A DNA stretch of 64,000 nt from Melieria omissa. Taxonomy: Eukaryota > Arthropoda > Insecta > Diptera > Ulidiidae. Location: assembly GCA_963971225.1 (NCBI GenBank), contig OZ020267.1:558001-622000 (forward strand). Reading direction: 5' to 3'. Each line of letters begins with the position of its first letter. The stretch's first letter is position 1. The position numbers were made by a program, and so were the translations under genes. Below, in pieces: positions 33,100-50,237 of this stretch. The notes beneath the pieces are model-generated. The model was not told the DNA's origin and did not search any database. It saw only the letters and a list, made by a program, of their open reading frames with translations.

Positions 33100-35485
33100 A
33101 TAGATTTGAAATTGAACATGTTCATTCAGTAATATTTCGAACTCATTGGGTGGTTATAACTAAAAATATCGAAAATATGAACTAATTAAATGATAAACCA
33201 AAACAAATTTGCTACACTTGTGTCTGCGGTTGCTTGATTTGCATTTCACAGCATAAAAAAATAAAGAAAATGCCGAAAGAATAAAGTTTTTCGCAATAAT
33301 TAGCACTTAATTGTTTCCGGCCGGCATGGCGCTGCTGTTCTCATTCAATTCATTTCTGAAAGCAACTGCAGTTTTAAGCCAACATTTGGTTAACGAGCGC
33401 TGTCAACCGTCAACCACCTACATTGTGCAGTTGCCCACACACATCATCACCCGCCCGAATCACAAAACACACTCACACGCTTGAAACCATGCCTTTAAAT
33501 GAACAAAATTGGAAAGTAGCAATTTCCTATTCGCACAGTCAAAGGGGCCGCAGTCGGGCAAGGGAACATACATGCAAACTTACAATCGTACGCACAGAAC
33601 TCTCACTCGAATAGGAACAACTGTTACAAATAAGTATAATGCAAAGGTCCTGGAGAAAGCAGGACAGTTGTAACGTAATTTTTGGGGGAGACGCTTCCCC
33701 AAATAGCGCAGACAATAACAACTAACGACTTCAGCATTTACCACGTACTCTGGCAGGCACAGGTCTTGCGCAGAGAGAGAAATACAGTGAGAAAACGTGA
33801 TAAGGATTTTAGGAGAGCTGGAGCACTAATACTTGTGTAACAACTCAAATCAGCGTTCGGCAACCATTTGTTGTTACAATTTCACAGCATATTCAAAAAA
33901 ATTGGAAGGGATGGAATGCAAACTTGAATAGATAGGTGACAATGAGTGTGTGAATAAATTTCAAATAAATTTCGAGTTTACTGATTAAAATTAATTGTTA
34001 CAAGTGACACCCTTTCTACGAAACTACGTAACTAACTACTGAATCGATCCGCTGCAGCTTCAAAATAGAACAGAGAAAATTAGAAAGTAAAACCAAGATT
34101 CATAGCATATAAATTAAATTAGGTAAAAACAAAATATTTGTGAACTTTTGCCGACGCAAAAGTAGCCAGGGACACTTTAGACTATGCTACTATGCATTGG
34201 CAATCAGTCGAGCCATTTGCTCGGGAGCAAACACACCGCCCCACAACCCAAATATCATGGAATCGCCGCCTCCTCTTTCCACTCGCCATTCACGGCTACA
34301 CAAGTTTTAACAGTGTCAGTGTATTTAATACAATTCGCCTGTATCATGTTCTACGCCGGTATTGGTGATGGGCCGCCATGCCACCACCGCCACCACCACC
34401 ACCATCGACAACAGTAGTAGCAACAACAATAAGGACAACAAAACGACGACACTCAGCTACCGAAGAGAAACAACACAAATGGCATCTGAAACGCTTTTGG
34501 TTGGCTGCCGCACGCACGGCTATTTGGCTGGTCGATTCAGTCGCAGTGGGCAACTGGCAGCGGGGCTGCCGCGGCGTGTGGGACAGCCACAGCGCCAAAT
34601 GAGGGAAAACAAAAGAGAGATGTTGAGCAGCAGATGAGAAAAAGACATTGCAAGAAACCCAAGTCGCAGTCATGGCAGCCACTGCTGCGTAGACTGAGCC
34701 GATGGATGGTGCTGTGGAGAGATTGCTGGAGGCAGGGAGTGAACAGTTTTATATACAGTACACAATATTCGATTTTGAAACGTTTTTAATTGTACACTGC
34801 CCACTGCCGCCTGCCACTACTGCTGTTTTGCTGTAAGTGGTGTTGTTGCTGTTGCCCGTGCTGGTGTTACAGTTGCGGTGGTTGTTGCGATGTCTTCACA
34901 CACACTGAAAATCGGAGGGAAGGCAGCCAGCAGCGGTTTCAACCCTCGTGCTCGTACACTCGTCTGTGCCGGTGTGTTGGTGTGCCCGCTGGCGTTGGCT
35001 GGCTGGCTCACTGGGGGCTTATCCGTCGCTTTCCAAGTTGAATCAGTTGCAATCAAGAACTCGCGTTGTAACGACGACGTCGTGAAATCTATGAATTAAG
35101 TAGTAGCAGCTTCGCTGATATTAACGGTGCGGGATTCGGACCCGAGTACATTCTCAACGCACTAGGTCCGCAAATAAGATTTTGTACATAAATCTGCAAC
35201 ATTTCTACGTAGAAATAAAGTGACAATAAATTTACAAAACCCAGTACTAAGAACAACAAATGCTTCAATAATGCAAATTAGTGAAAACATAAATAATACA
35301 AAATTGTCATTGTGATTCCTTGACTTATTAAAAACTAGTAAATAGATGTTCACCTCAAATTGCTTACAAGCCAAAAATATCGTACAAACACCTCGAGGTG
35401 CTCTTCAAATAATTTCCTAATAATCACACTAACCGTCGAAAATTTCAAAACAAAGTGTTTGACTGTCGCACACGCCGCCGCCACA
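33100..35485. promoter_or_regulatory. Upstream region and presumed 5'UTR of dmrt99B
   Basis: No other gene supported. It contains a CCACC microsatellite (about 34379-34402) and a CAA-rich stretch. The dmrt99B promoter presumably lies here, but no TATA box or transcript start can be fixed. Confidence 0.35.
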
Positions 35486-39656
<4,171 letters not shown>

Positions 39657-40156
39657 AACACCGACGCAGCCGAGAACGCCGGCATGTTCCGGCCCTACGA
39701 GTAGGGCCGATGCAACCGTTCAAGGAGCCTATCCACACAACTTTACAAATGTAAATGTATTGTAAATACGAGACCATAAGCTACTACTTTCACGTTCGAG
39801 TGCAGACCGTAAGCCAAATACATCAGAAACAAAACAAGACAAAAACAAAAACACTATTAGGGAACTCCGAGCATTGTGGCCACGTTGGCTAAAACAGCAA
39901 ACGTACACATGGATACATGTAAGTATCTCATGCAAGTCGGCAAGTGAATATGAGACCGATTCTTCAATTTCCTTACACAAATACGTTGTACCGGCATCCT
40001 AGATAAACTTAGCCAGTATTCTTGATTTATTTATAGGCCAGTGAAATGCAAATAGAGAAAATATAATTAAACTAAATATTGATTACGAAATTGTAACAAC
40101 TCGAATTGAAAGATAACTATAACTTCGAATACTGTGTTAAAACATATAACTTACGA

Positions 40157-40162
40157 AATAAA
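40157..40162 (+). terminator. Candidate poly(A) signal of dmrt99B
   Basis: AATAAA 500 bases after the stop codon; the intervening AT-rich sequence is a plausible 3'UTR. Confidence 0.5.
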
Positions 40163-41759
40163 AATCATTGAGATATAGAATGCACTTGATTGAATTTATT
40201 GCTCTGGTGAATTGCTTTCAAATGGATGTTACCCGTAGATATGCTGATTAAATACAATTTTTACAGTTGCTAATCCCTTTTAAATTAATTTCCTTCTAAA
40301 AACATTCTTCATTCTTCTTCGAGGTGACTTTTAGTGTTGATCTCAATGCTCATTCCACAACTGTAGTGCACACAGAATTTCATTTTGGGGGGAGTGAGTT
40401 CCGCATACAACTTGCTTAATACCTTTTGAGCCCATATTTGCCATCCACAATTTTTGTAACAAGCAGATATTTTATCAATGGTTCATACCTCAACCACTCA
40501 GCGAATATTTGCTATTCAATGACTTTAACACAATGCACCAACCAAAATTGACTTTTGTCAAAGGGCGCTGAATGAGCCGAAATTCACACGATTAATTGCT
40601 TATCTCGATCACAATAATGATGAGTCCACACCCGCTCGGGCCAGTGCCAGGTCAGACGATTGTGGGAGAAGCGGCGTGCGTTCGATTTGTGAGAGTTTCG
40701 GCACGACAACAATAAAATATAAACAAATAATTATAACAATAACAGCAAAACGGCACATAGTCAGCAGTCAACAATGGAAGGGAGATTTTAGTGGCAGCGG
40801 GCAAGTGTGAATTCTATTTTCACTTCTGTGGCTGCCGTTCGGGCAGCACTAATCCCTCCCTCCCTCCCTCACCCGATGTTCGGCCACACATGCCTGTGAC
40901 CGTATTTGCGAGAAGTGACCAGCATATGCACAAATTTTACAATAACCGAGCACAATAGTATCGATTACACATATCAGCCAACTAAGCAAAACAACGGCGA
41001 ACTACCCGAATCCGAAAACCGACAAACGAGGCGGCTCCATTGTACCCAAACAACGGACCAATATCCAAAGCCACTACAACACTACAACGTGCACACGAGT
41101 ACAAACTGAATTATTGAATGTCAGTTTAGCCAATAATTCAATTCTCGGCTTGCCCAGTTGCCCAGTGGCCCGGGCCGGCCAACAGCAGCAGCAATCGCCC
41201 ACACACATCCGCAGTCACTGAAGAAGCTGTTGGTGGGCATATGGGAGGTGGAAGGTGGTTGGAGAACACTTTTACACAGCCGAGATGCGGCCCATTGCAA
41301 GCGCGCCCTTTGTTTGACAAAACAATGAAAACTATCTGGGAAATTGTTGTCTGCTTGTGAGTGTATTCATTTCTATTGGAGCTGCTGATGGTGTTGTTGT
41401 TTCAATTTGCGTTGTCTTCTCAGCGCATCCGGCCAACCGATGACTGGTGCACGGAGAGAGGAATGCAGAGGAACGCTGCACAATGCCGAGCAGCGATGTA
41501 ACGCACAACAACAAAACCAAGCAGCAGCGCCGTGAAACAATAAGAATATCGCACGGCGAAATGCCTCAATGACATGTCCACATTAAACTGCGAAAGAGAT
41601 CAATAAATAGCTAGTACCATAAAAAAGAATCACACCACCGCAACTTGCATTCAAAGCCTGCTGGCCAAGTACCAAAGCTCGAATATTGGAGAGATGCAAA
41701 AACTAATTAAACATTTTATATATCATTGTAAAGTGTTAATGTGCGCGCGGCGCCTTTCT
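40163..41759. other. Intergenic, nothing recognised
   Basis: CAA-rich fly-type non-coding sequence with a CCCT microsatellite near 40853-40870. No supported gene. Confidence 0.5.
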
Positions 41760-41990
41760 CTGCTGTCTTCCAAAAAAAATTTTATCGATTAATTAATTAT
41801 ATGATTAATCATAAGACAAAAAAAAATAATTGCAATTAATGTAAAATAATCGATTAATAATGCTTATTTTTGAAAAATGTGGAATTAAACTTTAATAAAA
41901 TAAAACAAGTGTTGTTTGAGTAAATAAAAAATATTTATTGTTCAACCAAGTTTGCAGAAACAATAATTTTGATAATCGTTTTGTTGTTAA

Positions 41991-42495
41991 CCCATTGCTG
42001 CCTAGTAGGTAAAATTTAACCCATGAAAATTGACTTTTAAAAAAAATCACAGAAAAGTTCGTGGTACATCTCAAAATCATTGATAGGGATGGTTGAGGTA
42101 AAGATGGTAAAGATGGAACTACCTTAGTGGAGGTCACCCTAAAATTCCGCCAACTAGCTAGAGTTACCAGACTCCAAAAATTGTGAATTTTCCGGAGGTG
42201 GAAAATGTGGTGAAACGTAGTGGCCCTAGAACCTCACAAAAATCTGCTTCGTAACTCATCTGTAAACAATAATTCTTTTGTTCACATGTTTAGCTGATCA
42301 CTTTAAAAAGTATGGAAAATAGCTACCATTGTTGCCTAATGGGTACAAAATACCCAATGAATATCTCAGCAACGTGCAGAGATAGAATGCTGAATTGCGC
42401 TGAAATTTGTTTCTAATCATTTTGGGTCAAATCCAGGTCGTATATGAAATTTTCTCAAAATCGTATGGGCAGAACTGGTACCCGGCAGCAATGGA
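41991..42495. mobile_element. piggyBac-type MITE, 505 bp
   Basis: TTAA on both sides (41987-41990 and 42496-42499). Ends CCCATTGCTGCC and, inverted, TCCATTGCTGCC. A GGGTACAAAATACCC-type internal palindrome lies near 42340. There is no transposase. Confidence 0.75.
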
Positions 42496-42741
42496 TTAAA
42501 CGGTTGCGTTTTTCGGTAGCCGTTGTACCAGCTTTTGAAAAGAGGTGCTCTGCTCGAACTGAAGTACCAACTAAATGGCACTATTTTTTTGAAAGCGCGT
42601 ACAGTTTTGGGTATACTGTTTTAATTTCGTCCCAAGCATCAATCATGTTTCGGTTCAATTCTAAGACTTGAAAATTTAAACAAAAACTCATCTCATCTTG
42701 TGGGTGAGCACAATCGTCATTCTTCCCCCCTCTTTTGTGCA

Positions 42742-42927
42742 CTAGAGTTTTATGAGATCAAACTCATTCTCTAACGATTCAACTAACGATTCGCTACCCG
42801 TTTCTATGGCATCATCTGCAACTGTTATTTCAGTACGTAAGAACTTGATAACTGAGGCCAGTGCTAATGGATCTTTAAAATGATAGTTTTTGAATCTTGG
42901 GTTGAGTAATGTTGATGAAGCTAGCAA
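42742..42927 (-). pseudogene. hAT transposase fragment
   Basis: The minus frame reads SSTLLNPRFKNYHFKDPLAL, matching the conserved LDPRFK motif of hAT/ZBED transposases (D changed to N). An acidic stretch and a stop follow. Only about 60 residues remain. Confidence 0.6.
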
Positions 42928-43101
42928 AAAGGAATATTCGATGGAGTAATATTAATTGCGAATTATATTCAAAAATTTTGTTTGCGATTATTTTGTTATT
43001 AATCGATTAATACTCGATTAATCAAATGGAGTGTTACGATACAATTAAATCGAAAATTATACAAAAATAATCGAATCAAATGATTAATCGCTGCCATCCC
43101 T

Positions 43102-44643
43102 ACTTCCAACTCGAGGTTAATTAATGCTAAAGTGTGGCGTTTCATTGAATTACAGGGTATTTTATAATTAGGAAGTTCAATTGCATTTGTCACTGCATTG
43201 CACTGCTAACCATTTGAAAAGTCGTCGAATCTAATTCCGCTTCGAGAATATAAATGTATTTGAATCTACAGCAGTTGTCAATTCATTCACGCTGCTTCTG
43301 ATGGAGAGTTGGAACACAGAAAAGTTACACCAAAAACTTAACTATAGTTTATCAACAGTAGGAACAACAGTTCGAAAAACATCGATCTGCAGGTTCATCA
43401 ATGTATCCAATACCATCGTACTCGTACATATATGCTCAACAAAAACAGCGGACGCTCATTTGCGCTGGTAATTGCGACCGTCATTGCGCTTATTAGCGGT
43501 GGCAGCAGCAGCACTCGTTGCCTCTTGTGGCTGATTGCTGATGCGTCGGTGATTGGGTTGTGCGCGACGCTGGCAGCATATGGGCCCTGAAGCAGCTAGC
43601 AGGCACTTGAGCGCCGTTGCTGCTGTTGTTATTTTCCTCTCAATAACGTTTGATGTGTTTATCTAAGCGTTGCGCGCTGTCAAGGCTTATTTGTTGTCTG
43701 CGGTGTGTTTTGGTGGCACCGCCGGGAACGGCAGCAGCCGCCGAATTCAACTGCCCTGTTGGCTTCTTGTGTGCACGATGCGAAGGTGCCACGGCCTGCT
43801 GCGTCTTCAATAGAAACCATTTGTTGCCATTCGATTGCCTTGCCGGCTGGTTGTTGTTTTTAGTTTTGCTTTTGTAATGGTTATTAGGTGTCCCGTCCCT
43901 CGCCCAGCTTCTCGATGCGAGTGCGTTCTGCTTTCGGGATATTTTCGTAGGCGAATCGAAGATCACTTTCAAAAATAATAAAACAAGTCCCGCCAAGCTA
44001 ATACAACTCGAAAAATAAAGAAAACAACAATATGTGGCAACCGATGTTGCAGGGGACCACCCTCGAGCAATGCGTTTTTCTTCTGGATTTCCTCGTTTTC
44101 CACTTTCGACGGGCGGTAGAAAGTCACAACAACAACCCCACTCCTCGTTTAGTCCCACTAATTACTGTGCAACGGGCGGCATTGAGATCAAGACAACCGA
44201 CCAAAAAATGCCGTAAGTTATTTTTTAATGACTGTGTGTGCGTGTGGGTGCATCAGGCTCGACAGTGCAAACGGCACGACGACAACCAGACTAACCGTTG
44301 GGGTGAAATTTGAATTAAAAATTAAATGCCGTGATCGACCTCGGCATTGTTGTTGTTGTTGCTTTTGCATTGGTTTATGTGCACGGTTATGATGATGATG
44401 ATGATGACAACGACGTTGTTCCTTGACGACTGTGGCTTTTATTAACATCTTAAACAAAGTGCACACCACTTAATTGTTGAAGGATTATGTCCTTAGGCGC
44501 TGCAGTACCATCAGTTTGAGGGTTGCGTTTCTTCAGCGGCGTTCACATGGTTTGGGTGCGGTCTGCCCTCGTCATTTGATGAGATTAACACCGCCAGAAA
44601 GGCAACAAATTATTGTGTCTATGAGTAATAATAGGAGCGGGTG
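43102..44643. other. Intergenic, nothing recognised
   Basis: No supported gene. The minus frame at 43640-44158 is long (172 codons) but its composition (poly-Q/N remnants, Ala-rich) looks like fly non-coding simple sequence. ATG/CAT microsatellite at about 44390-44407. Confidence 0.45.
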
Positions 44644-44786
44644 CAGTGGCGCACACAGGGTGTTTCGGGATTCAAATACCCCAATTAAAAAATTGCTGGT
44701 GCAAAATATGGTTTCAAATGGTATTACACTAAAAATTTGTACGCAAACCCCCTTTCCCTCCTAATGCAATCCCGTGTGCGCCTCTG
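44644..44786. mobile_element. hAT-like MITE, 143 bp
   Basis: Termini CAGTGGCGCACACAGGG and, inverted, CAGAGGCGCACACGGGA. The flanking 8 bases agree only partly (5 of 8), so the superfamily call rests mainly on the CAGNGGCG end. Confidence 0.5.
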
Positions 44787-45148
44787 TGTGTGTGGCAAAG
44801 AGAGCAAAATATGGAAAGTGCGCAATTTCAATAAGTTTGTTATTAATTTGTGACTTGTTTGTTTAAATCTAAATGAAGATGAATGTCATCTTGAGCGAAG
44901 TGTTACTACGAGCGGATTAGATTATATAGCAAATTTTAATCAGTTAACCCATTAACGAGACAAGTCGGTTTAATGTTCAGATTTCAAATCCTGTCGTTGA
45001 GTCCTACAAATCAATCGATTGCAAGCGATGTTATTTAGTTAATCACTGTCTGAAAGCAACTTCCAACGTCAGACGCTAATATTTTTTTCAAGCTCTGATT
45101 GCTCTTGAGCACCCTCGTTGGTCACACAATTTTTCTTCGATCCATAGT

Positions 45149-45345
45149 ATGATGTCTGATACACGTTTCTTTCCCCATCCCCCTCGCATTTCTAAAATCA
45201 TATTCATATTCTCAGGTGTTCAATATCTCCTCGCAATGATGATGTCTGATACACTTATGGCACCGCCTGTTTCGTTTCATTCCCCATCCCCTCACATTTC
45301 AAAAATCATATTCATATTCTTTGGTTTTAATATCTCCTCGCAATG
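45149..45345 (+). repeat. Two-copy tandem duplication, ~90-107 bp unit
   Basis: Unit 1 (45149-45238) and unit 2 (45239-45345) both start ATGATGTCTGATACAC, share CATATTCATATTCT and end ATATCTCCTCGCAATG. Unit 2 has an insertion of about 17 bases near its start. No gene is associated. Confidence 0.85.
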
Positions 45346-47351
45346 CTATTTGCTTTCATCTGATTTTGTTGGGCAAGTGAAACTGTATTCAAGGCAAACA
45401 TGTCCATCTACTGTATACGATCGTATGAATAAGCGTCCGCGTACTCAGGCAGGTATGTACGTAAATATGTGTCTGAGCACACAGATGCTACCGGCTGCAG
45501 TGGAGAAATCGTCATTTTATGTAAATAAGGTTATTAAAAAAAATTCAGAGAGGGAGCGGACTTCTGACGACTTGAGGATTTACAGGCCCAAACTTCTATC
45601 GATCCAACTATATTTCCGAGCTCTTAAATTGAAGAAACCCTTTTTAAGCTGAGAAGATGTCATTCCAATTTAGAACGAAACAAAAATTAAAACTGGTAGA
45701 TAAAATTAACACAACTTGAAATCAGAAAACAAATATTACGAAGTGAAAAGCTGCCGCAATGAACTGCTCGAATTTCGAATAAATACCGCCAACGAGAGTA
45801 GTTAGATCTACACCGATTGATATATGTTCTTCTGCTATTCGGGCCTTCACACTATCGCAACTAAAACGCTCATGCGCTGGTTCCTTTCGTATTCCTCCAC
45901 ATTTCTACATAATGTTTTCTTTTGAAAACCTCTCCCCATTATCTTCATTTGTTTGCACTACATAATTTTAATATTTTTGATTTTACACATTTGGAAACTT
46001 CTGTTTTATGTAAGCCGCCGCCGTCCAACGTTACTGCTGGTCGCATTCACTGTCAGCCCGGCTTCTCGTTGCCACGGAAAGTAGCAGATAGCTAAACACA
46101 CGATTTTTAAAGGAAATAAAACCAAAGTAAAAATTAAGTCAAATGTTTACCCGACATGCGCACTCTGCGCAGTGCTGTTTACACACCAATTGGTGGAAGA
46201 GCAGCGACGCTTACTTGGGAGGTCAGCGTGTTTGCACAGCAATCTTGAGTTCAATTTTCGGTAGTTCGGATGGGCATCTTCAACAAATGTACATACCATA
46301 AGTAGCCAACCTCTGTGAAGTGGTTTAAAAATGTGACAACCCAATCTCGACGAAATAAGCGAATGTTGCTCAATTAATTAGTTTGTGGCTTTGTGCCGTC
46401 TTCTGAATGAACAATTCTCAATAGAGGAAAATCAAAGTGATAAGAAGTAATCATTTGGTGCAACTTGCACCAGCAGCGCAGCTACCAAGGCACAAGGAAA
46501 GGGTTAAGAGGTTGAGAGCACAGCATCTGCTTCAAGTCGAGCCTTTCCAAAGAATCGCCACAACATTTACAATTAAACAAATTCAACTTTCCCAAGCTCA
46601 TCTACCCTTTGTTCGCGCATCACATCGTGGGCCGAAATGTCACGTGCGGATCGCTGCGGTTGACAGGACGAACGACAGCAGGCGTCGCGACGGAAGCCAC
46701 TAGCCGAGTCGGATAATATTTTGTTCCGCATTGAAAATAATTTCCAATTCGAACACAATGAAAATTAAAAATCGTTCAAAGCCGGGCACAACTGCGAATC
46801 GCAATTGTCGCACAAGCCCCCTGCAATGACATCGTGAGAACAATGAACGAGGAGGGAAATTCAGCATATTTGTTTTCAAAAATGCATTTCATTTGTGTAA
46901 ACAAATGATAATCGGCCGCCTTGTGCCGTTAATAAATTGCTAGATCGCTTTTAATGATTGCCACGACATGTGCGCAGAAAACACCGCAGTCCAAATCAGG
47001 TCGTTAAGTCATTAGTGACGTAACAAGAGACGGTTCGATGCTGATTTCATGTGCCAGCCAGTTTTGACCCGCCATTGTTCGGACGAGTGCTGGCTGCTGG
47101 TGTGTGCTGTATTCCTCATAATTCATGGTTAACAAAGGACTTCATTCGCGTATGCTTCATCTCTATTTCGTTGCATATTGTTTGTTTTGTGTTGGCGCTG
47201 CGGCACAACAATCTTATCACATTGCGTTTTAGTTGGCAAATTAAAACAAGAACTTCGCCCTTCATTGTAGAAAACTAGTAAAGGCACGTACAGAAACTCA
47301 CGCCTGAAAACACATGAGTTCCACTTTCCAAACTGTACAATATTTTTGAAA
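45346..47351. other. Intergenic, nothing recognised
   Basis: No supported gene, RNA or transposon end. Confidence 0.45.
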
Positions 47352-47353
47352 TA

Positions 47354-48621
47354 CAGTCTGTCCAGTAGAAGCGTGATTGACCAAATTGTCACTTAGAGTA
47401 CCGTTATCAAAAAAACTTGAATGCACCTAAGTAGCCTCATAATTTTTGTAATACGCATTGCAAAAATTGTCAGTCTCGTGAAACAATTACAAAGTGCACG
47501 GTGTTTTAACAAAATGAGTTCCGCATGAGAGAAGCGACTTGAAGCCGTATTCCTTCGTCTACACCCTAGAGGGCCGTAAATGTCACGCTTAGCTGCAGCA
47601 AAATATATGAAGAAGTCGACGTCATTCGTAACGAGGTGAACGGATCGGTTTATGGAAGCAAAAAATGTCGACGATTTGGCTGGGCGGGGCCTTGAAAAAA
47701 AGACCTCTCCAAAACAGGACATGAAAATCATTGATTTGTTTGCGACGAAGTCGGGCTTATCGTTGCGTAAAGCTAAAGGAGTTTTAGAAAAAACTGGTGT
47801 TCAAATATCAAAAGAGACGATTCGAGGACGTTTAAGAACTAACGACGTTAAATACCGCAGCTCTTTGAAAACAAAGTTGCTCTCATCATCGCACGTTCAA
47901 AAACGGTTTGCCTGGGCTTAGGCCAATTCTGATCGGAATTGGAATAATGTAATATTCATGGATGAATCCTAATTTTGGGCAAATAGTAGCATAAATCGAT
48001 CTTGGTGTGCCGCCATCAACCGATTGCTCCAACGAATTGTTTAAGTCCCAGTTAAGGTCCATGTTTGGGGCTGCTTCTCAGAAAAAGGATTTGGTTGACT
48101 TTTCGTTATTACCACCAACTTGAACGCGGTTTTGATGAACAAAATTTATGAAAAAGCTTTATTACCACCAGCTGCGAAGATGTTCAGGAGAAGAGGGCTC
48201 TCTTGGATTATACAAGAAGATAACGACCACAAACATCGCAGCCGAATGTGTGCTGAGTGGAAACAGCAAAATGAGGTGGAAGTGTTAGATTGGCCCTCAC
48301 AATCGCCTGATGCCAACCCGATAGAAAATGGGTGGGCAATAGTAAAGTAGAAACTCAGAGGAAAAACTATATGAACAGCAAAACAGTTATCGAGACAAAT
48401 TCTGCTGATTTGGAGTCGATTGCCTCCGAAACTTGCTCAGAACTTAGTGCAAAGTATGGGTCGGAGGTTTGATGTCATAATAACGAATGGCGGTGACTAT
48501 ACCTGTTATTAAAAATATTGCGTACAATAAATATTATAAACGCATGAAATGCAGTTTGTTTGAGACGAATCGGACAAATAGTTTCCAAGTTACGATGGTC
48601 ACGCTTCTACTGGACAGACTG
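47354..48621 (+). mobile_element. Full-length Tc1-like transposon, 1268 bp
   Basis: Inverted termini CAGTCTGTCCAGTAGAAGCG at 47354 and the exact inverse ending at 48621, each flanked by TA (47352-47353 and 48622-48623). It contains one transposase-derived reading frame (47514-48512) on the plus strand. The terminal repeats match over at least 23 bases, suggesting moderate age. Confidence 0.92.
47514..48512 (+). pseudogene. Tc1-like transposase with nine in-frame stops
   Basis: The frame from ATG 47514 to TAA 48510-48512 is exactly 333 codons, the usual Tc1 length, with no frameshift. In-frame stops occur at 47526, 47577, 47637, 47919, 47970, 48042, 48096, 48348 and 48372. Recognisable order: HTH region (SRLAAAKYMKKSTSFVTR), KNVDDLAGRG, SPKQDMKIIDLF, VIFMDES (first D), VHVWGCFSEKGFG, IIQEDNDHKHRSR (second D) and DWPSQSPDANPIENGWAIVK (E of DD34E). 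It is inactive because of nonsense changes only. The three catalytic positions are still present. Confidence 0.88.
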
Positions 48622-48623
48622 TA

Positions 48624-49736
48624 AAGCAGTTGAAGGAAACTGCAGGATCCACATGTGTCAAGCGATCAATGGACATGTTAATAGTAATCAAGAATGAGAA
48701 AAGACTAAGATGACTACTAGGCGAAAGTGAGCCTAAGTGCAAAAAACTTAAAAAATGGCAACGTCACTCAGGTGTCGTCGAAACAATCAGCAGCAACAAT
48801 TATCAAAATACGAATATCACCTTGAAACAATAGTAAATTGAACGCCTGTCGTTGCTGTCGTATACCAGCATCCCAAAAACATTCACCAAAGTGAAATAAA
48901 ATAAAATGCCAGAAAATGCCGGCAAAAGCAACGATGATGGCAATGGCGGAGCCTTAACGCATACATATGTACATATAAACTCACGCAAAGAGGAATGCGC
49001 CACTGTAAATTCATACAGCTGACAGGAGCCAACAAAGGAATAAATACAGAGAAACACAAATTTCGTTCTTGCGCCATTCGTTTAGCTTGGCGTTGTTTCA
49101 CTTTTCGCTCCCTTCAAGTTCCCGCCAACCTTTTATTGTTCGCTCCTCTGTTTGCCATTATTTGGTTTGTGTTTCGTTCGCTCGTTGCTCGTTTTTATCC
49201 TTTGTGCTTTTGCGCTATGGACAATCGTAGAATACAATAAAAAAATACTTAACAAACTAAAACAAAAAGTATTTTGTAAGTTCGCTTTGTGCTGTTTTGT
49301 CTTCGCTTACTGTTTTTGTTGTTGCTGATGTTGTGGTGCAGTTGTGGTTGTTACGCGTACGAGTAGTTTCCGAAATTAAAAATAAAATCAAAAAGCAATA
49401 CACAACAACAACTCCTTTGAACAACACAACAATGCCGAAGGACCAATACAAACGTACAAAGGCAACAACAATAGCAAAACATTAATCGACAACGTATTCC
49501 AGGAAAGGGGTTGCTGCACCACCACCGCGCACCGTTTTCCACAATAACGACAAATGTGTTTAACTGTGGCAGTAACCGCACTGAGACAATTCGACAATTG
49601 TTTCTGTCAATCAACAACGCGCGCTTTCGGCATTGTGCGGTAACCGAAGGATACAAAGGATACACAGCGCGAATAACAGCGCCGAGTGCGAGTAGTTGTC
49701 GGTTGAGTGGTGATTTCCCATTGATTTCGCATTTCA
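48624..49736. other. Intergenic, presumed 5' region of the 49.7 kb candidate
   Basis: No transposon ends or genes recognised. The sequence becomes less AT-rich after 49500. Confidence 0.4.
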
Positions 49737-50237
49737 ATGGCATTGGAAGTGGGAACTGCCTCCGAGCTGAGTGTGCACGGCGACCAATGGGAAGACCAGC
49801 CGGGACGAGAAACGGTGAGCAGCGGGCGGCATCGAGGGGCAAACTATTTAAACTACTCATATATGTATATACACGATTGTATATATGACTACATGTGCAA
49901 TGCGCGCACAAGTTTGTATGTGTGTGTTTCATAAAAAATTAATTATGAGACGCACAATGGTGGCCACTTCCCACTTTTGAAAGTGTTCTTCTTACAATAT
50001 GTATTATTCTGCGTTTATTGAGCATTAAACGTTTTCTTTGTGCCACATTGTTTATTGCAGGCCATGCTGGCACAGGGCGTGGTGTACGAACGACGAATAC
50101 ACAGCACCTGGAAGGAGGCCTGTCGCACGCAAACAGTTTTCGAAAGATCTGATACGCCCGAAACCCTTCTGCGAGGGTCATGTGCTGAAGTGGCAGTGAC
50201 TGTCACTCGCTTGCGAATACCTATGTGCTCATTCTGA
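49737..50237 (+). CDS. Hypothetical two-exon small protein (84 aa)
   Basis: Exon 1 (49737-49814) runs from ATG and encodes MALEVGTASELSVHGDQWED then QPGRET. A consensus donor (GTGAGC) follows. Exon 2 starts after TTTATTGCAG at 50061, in the same phase, and runs to TGA at 50235-50237. The joined product is 84 residues, mildly charged, with three cysteines (ACRTQ, GSCAEV, PMCSF). Codon use looks coding and both splice sites are good. No signal peptide, membrane segment or known family is recognised. It could also be the 5' part of a longer transcript, with exon 2 continuing by another splice, or a non-coding RNA. The intron would be 49815-50060. Confidence 0.4.

Larger units (their letters stand above)
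41760..43101 (-). mobile_element. hAT element remnant
   Basis: The right end, read inverted from about 43101, begins TAGGGATGGCAGCGATTAAT, a typical insect hAT terminus. AATCGATTAAT-rich subterminal repeats occur at both sides (about 41785-41860 and 42995-43090). A transposase piece lies inside on the minus strand. The left terminus itself is not resolved. A piggyBac-type MITE (41991-42495) is nested in it. Confidence 0.55.

Noticed and set aside
43640..44158. 172-codon minus-strand ORF
   Set aside because: No motif, composition typical of CAA/CAG-rich fly intergenic DNA, and an opposing plus-strand frame overlaps it.
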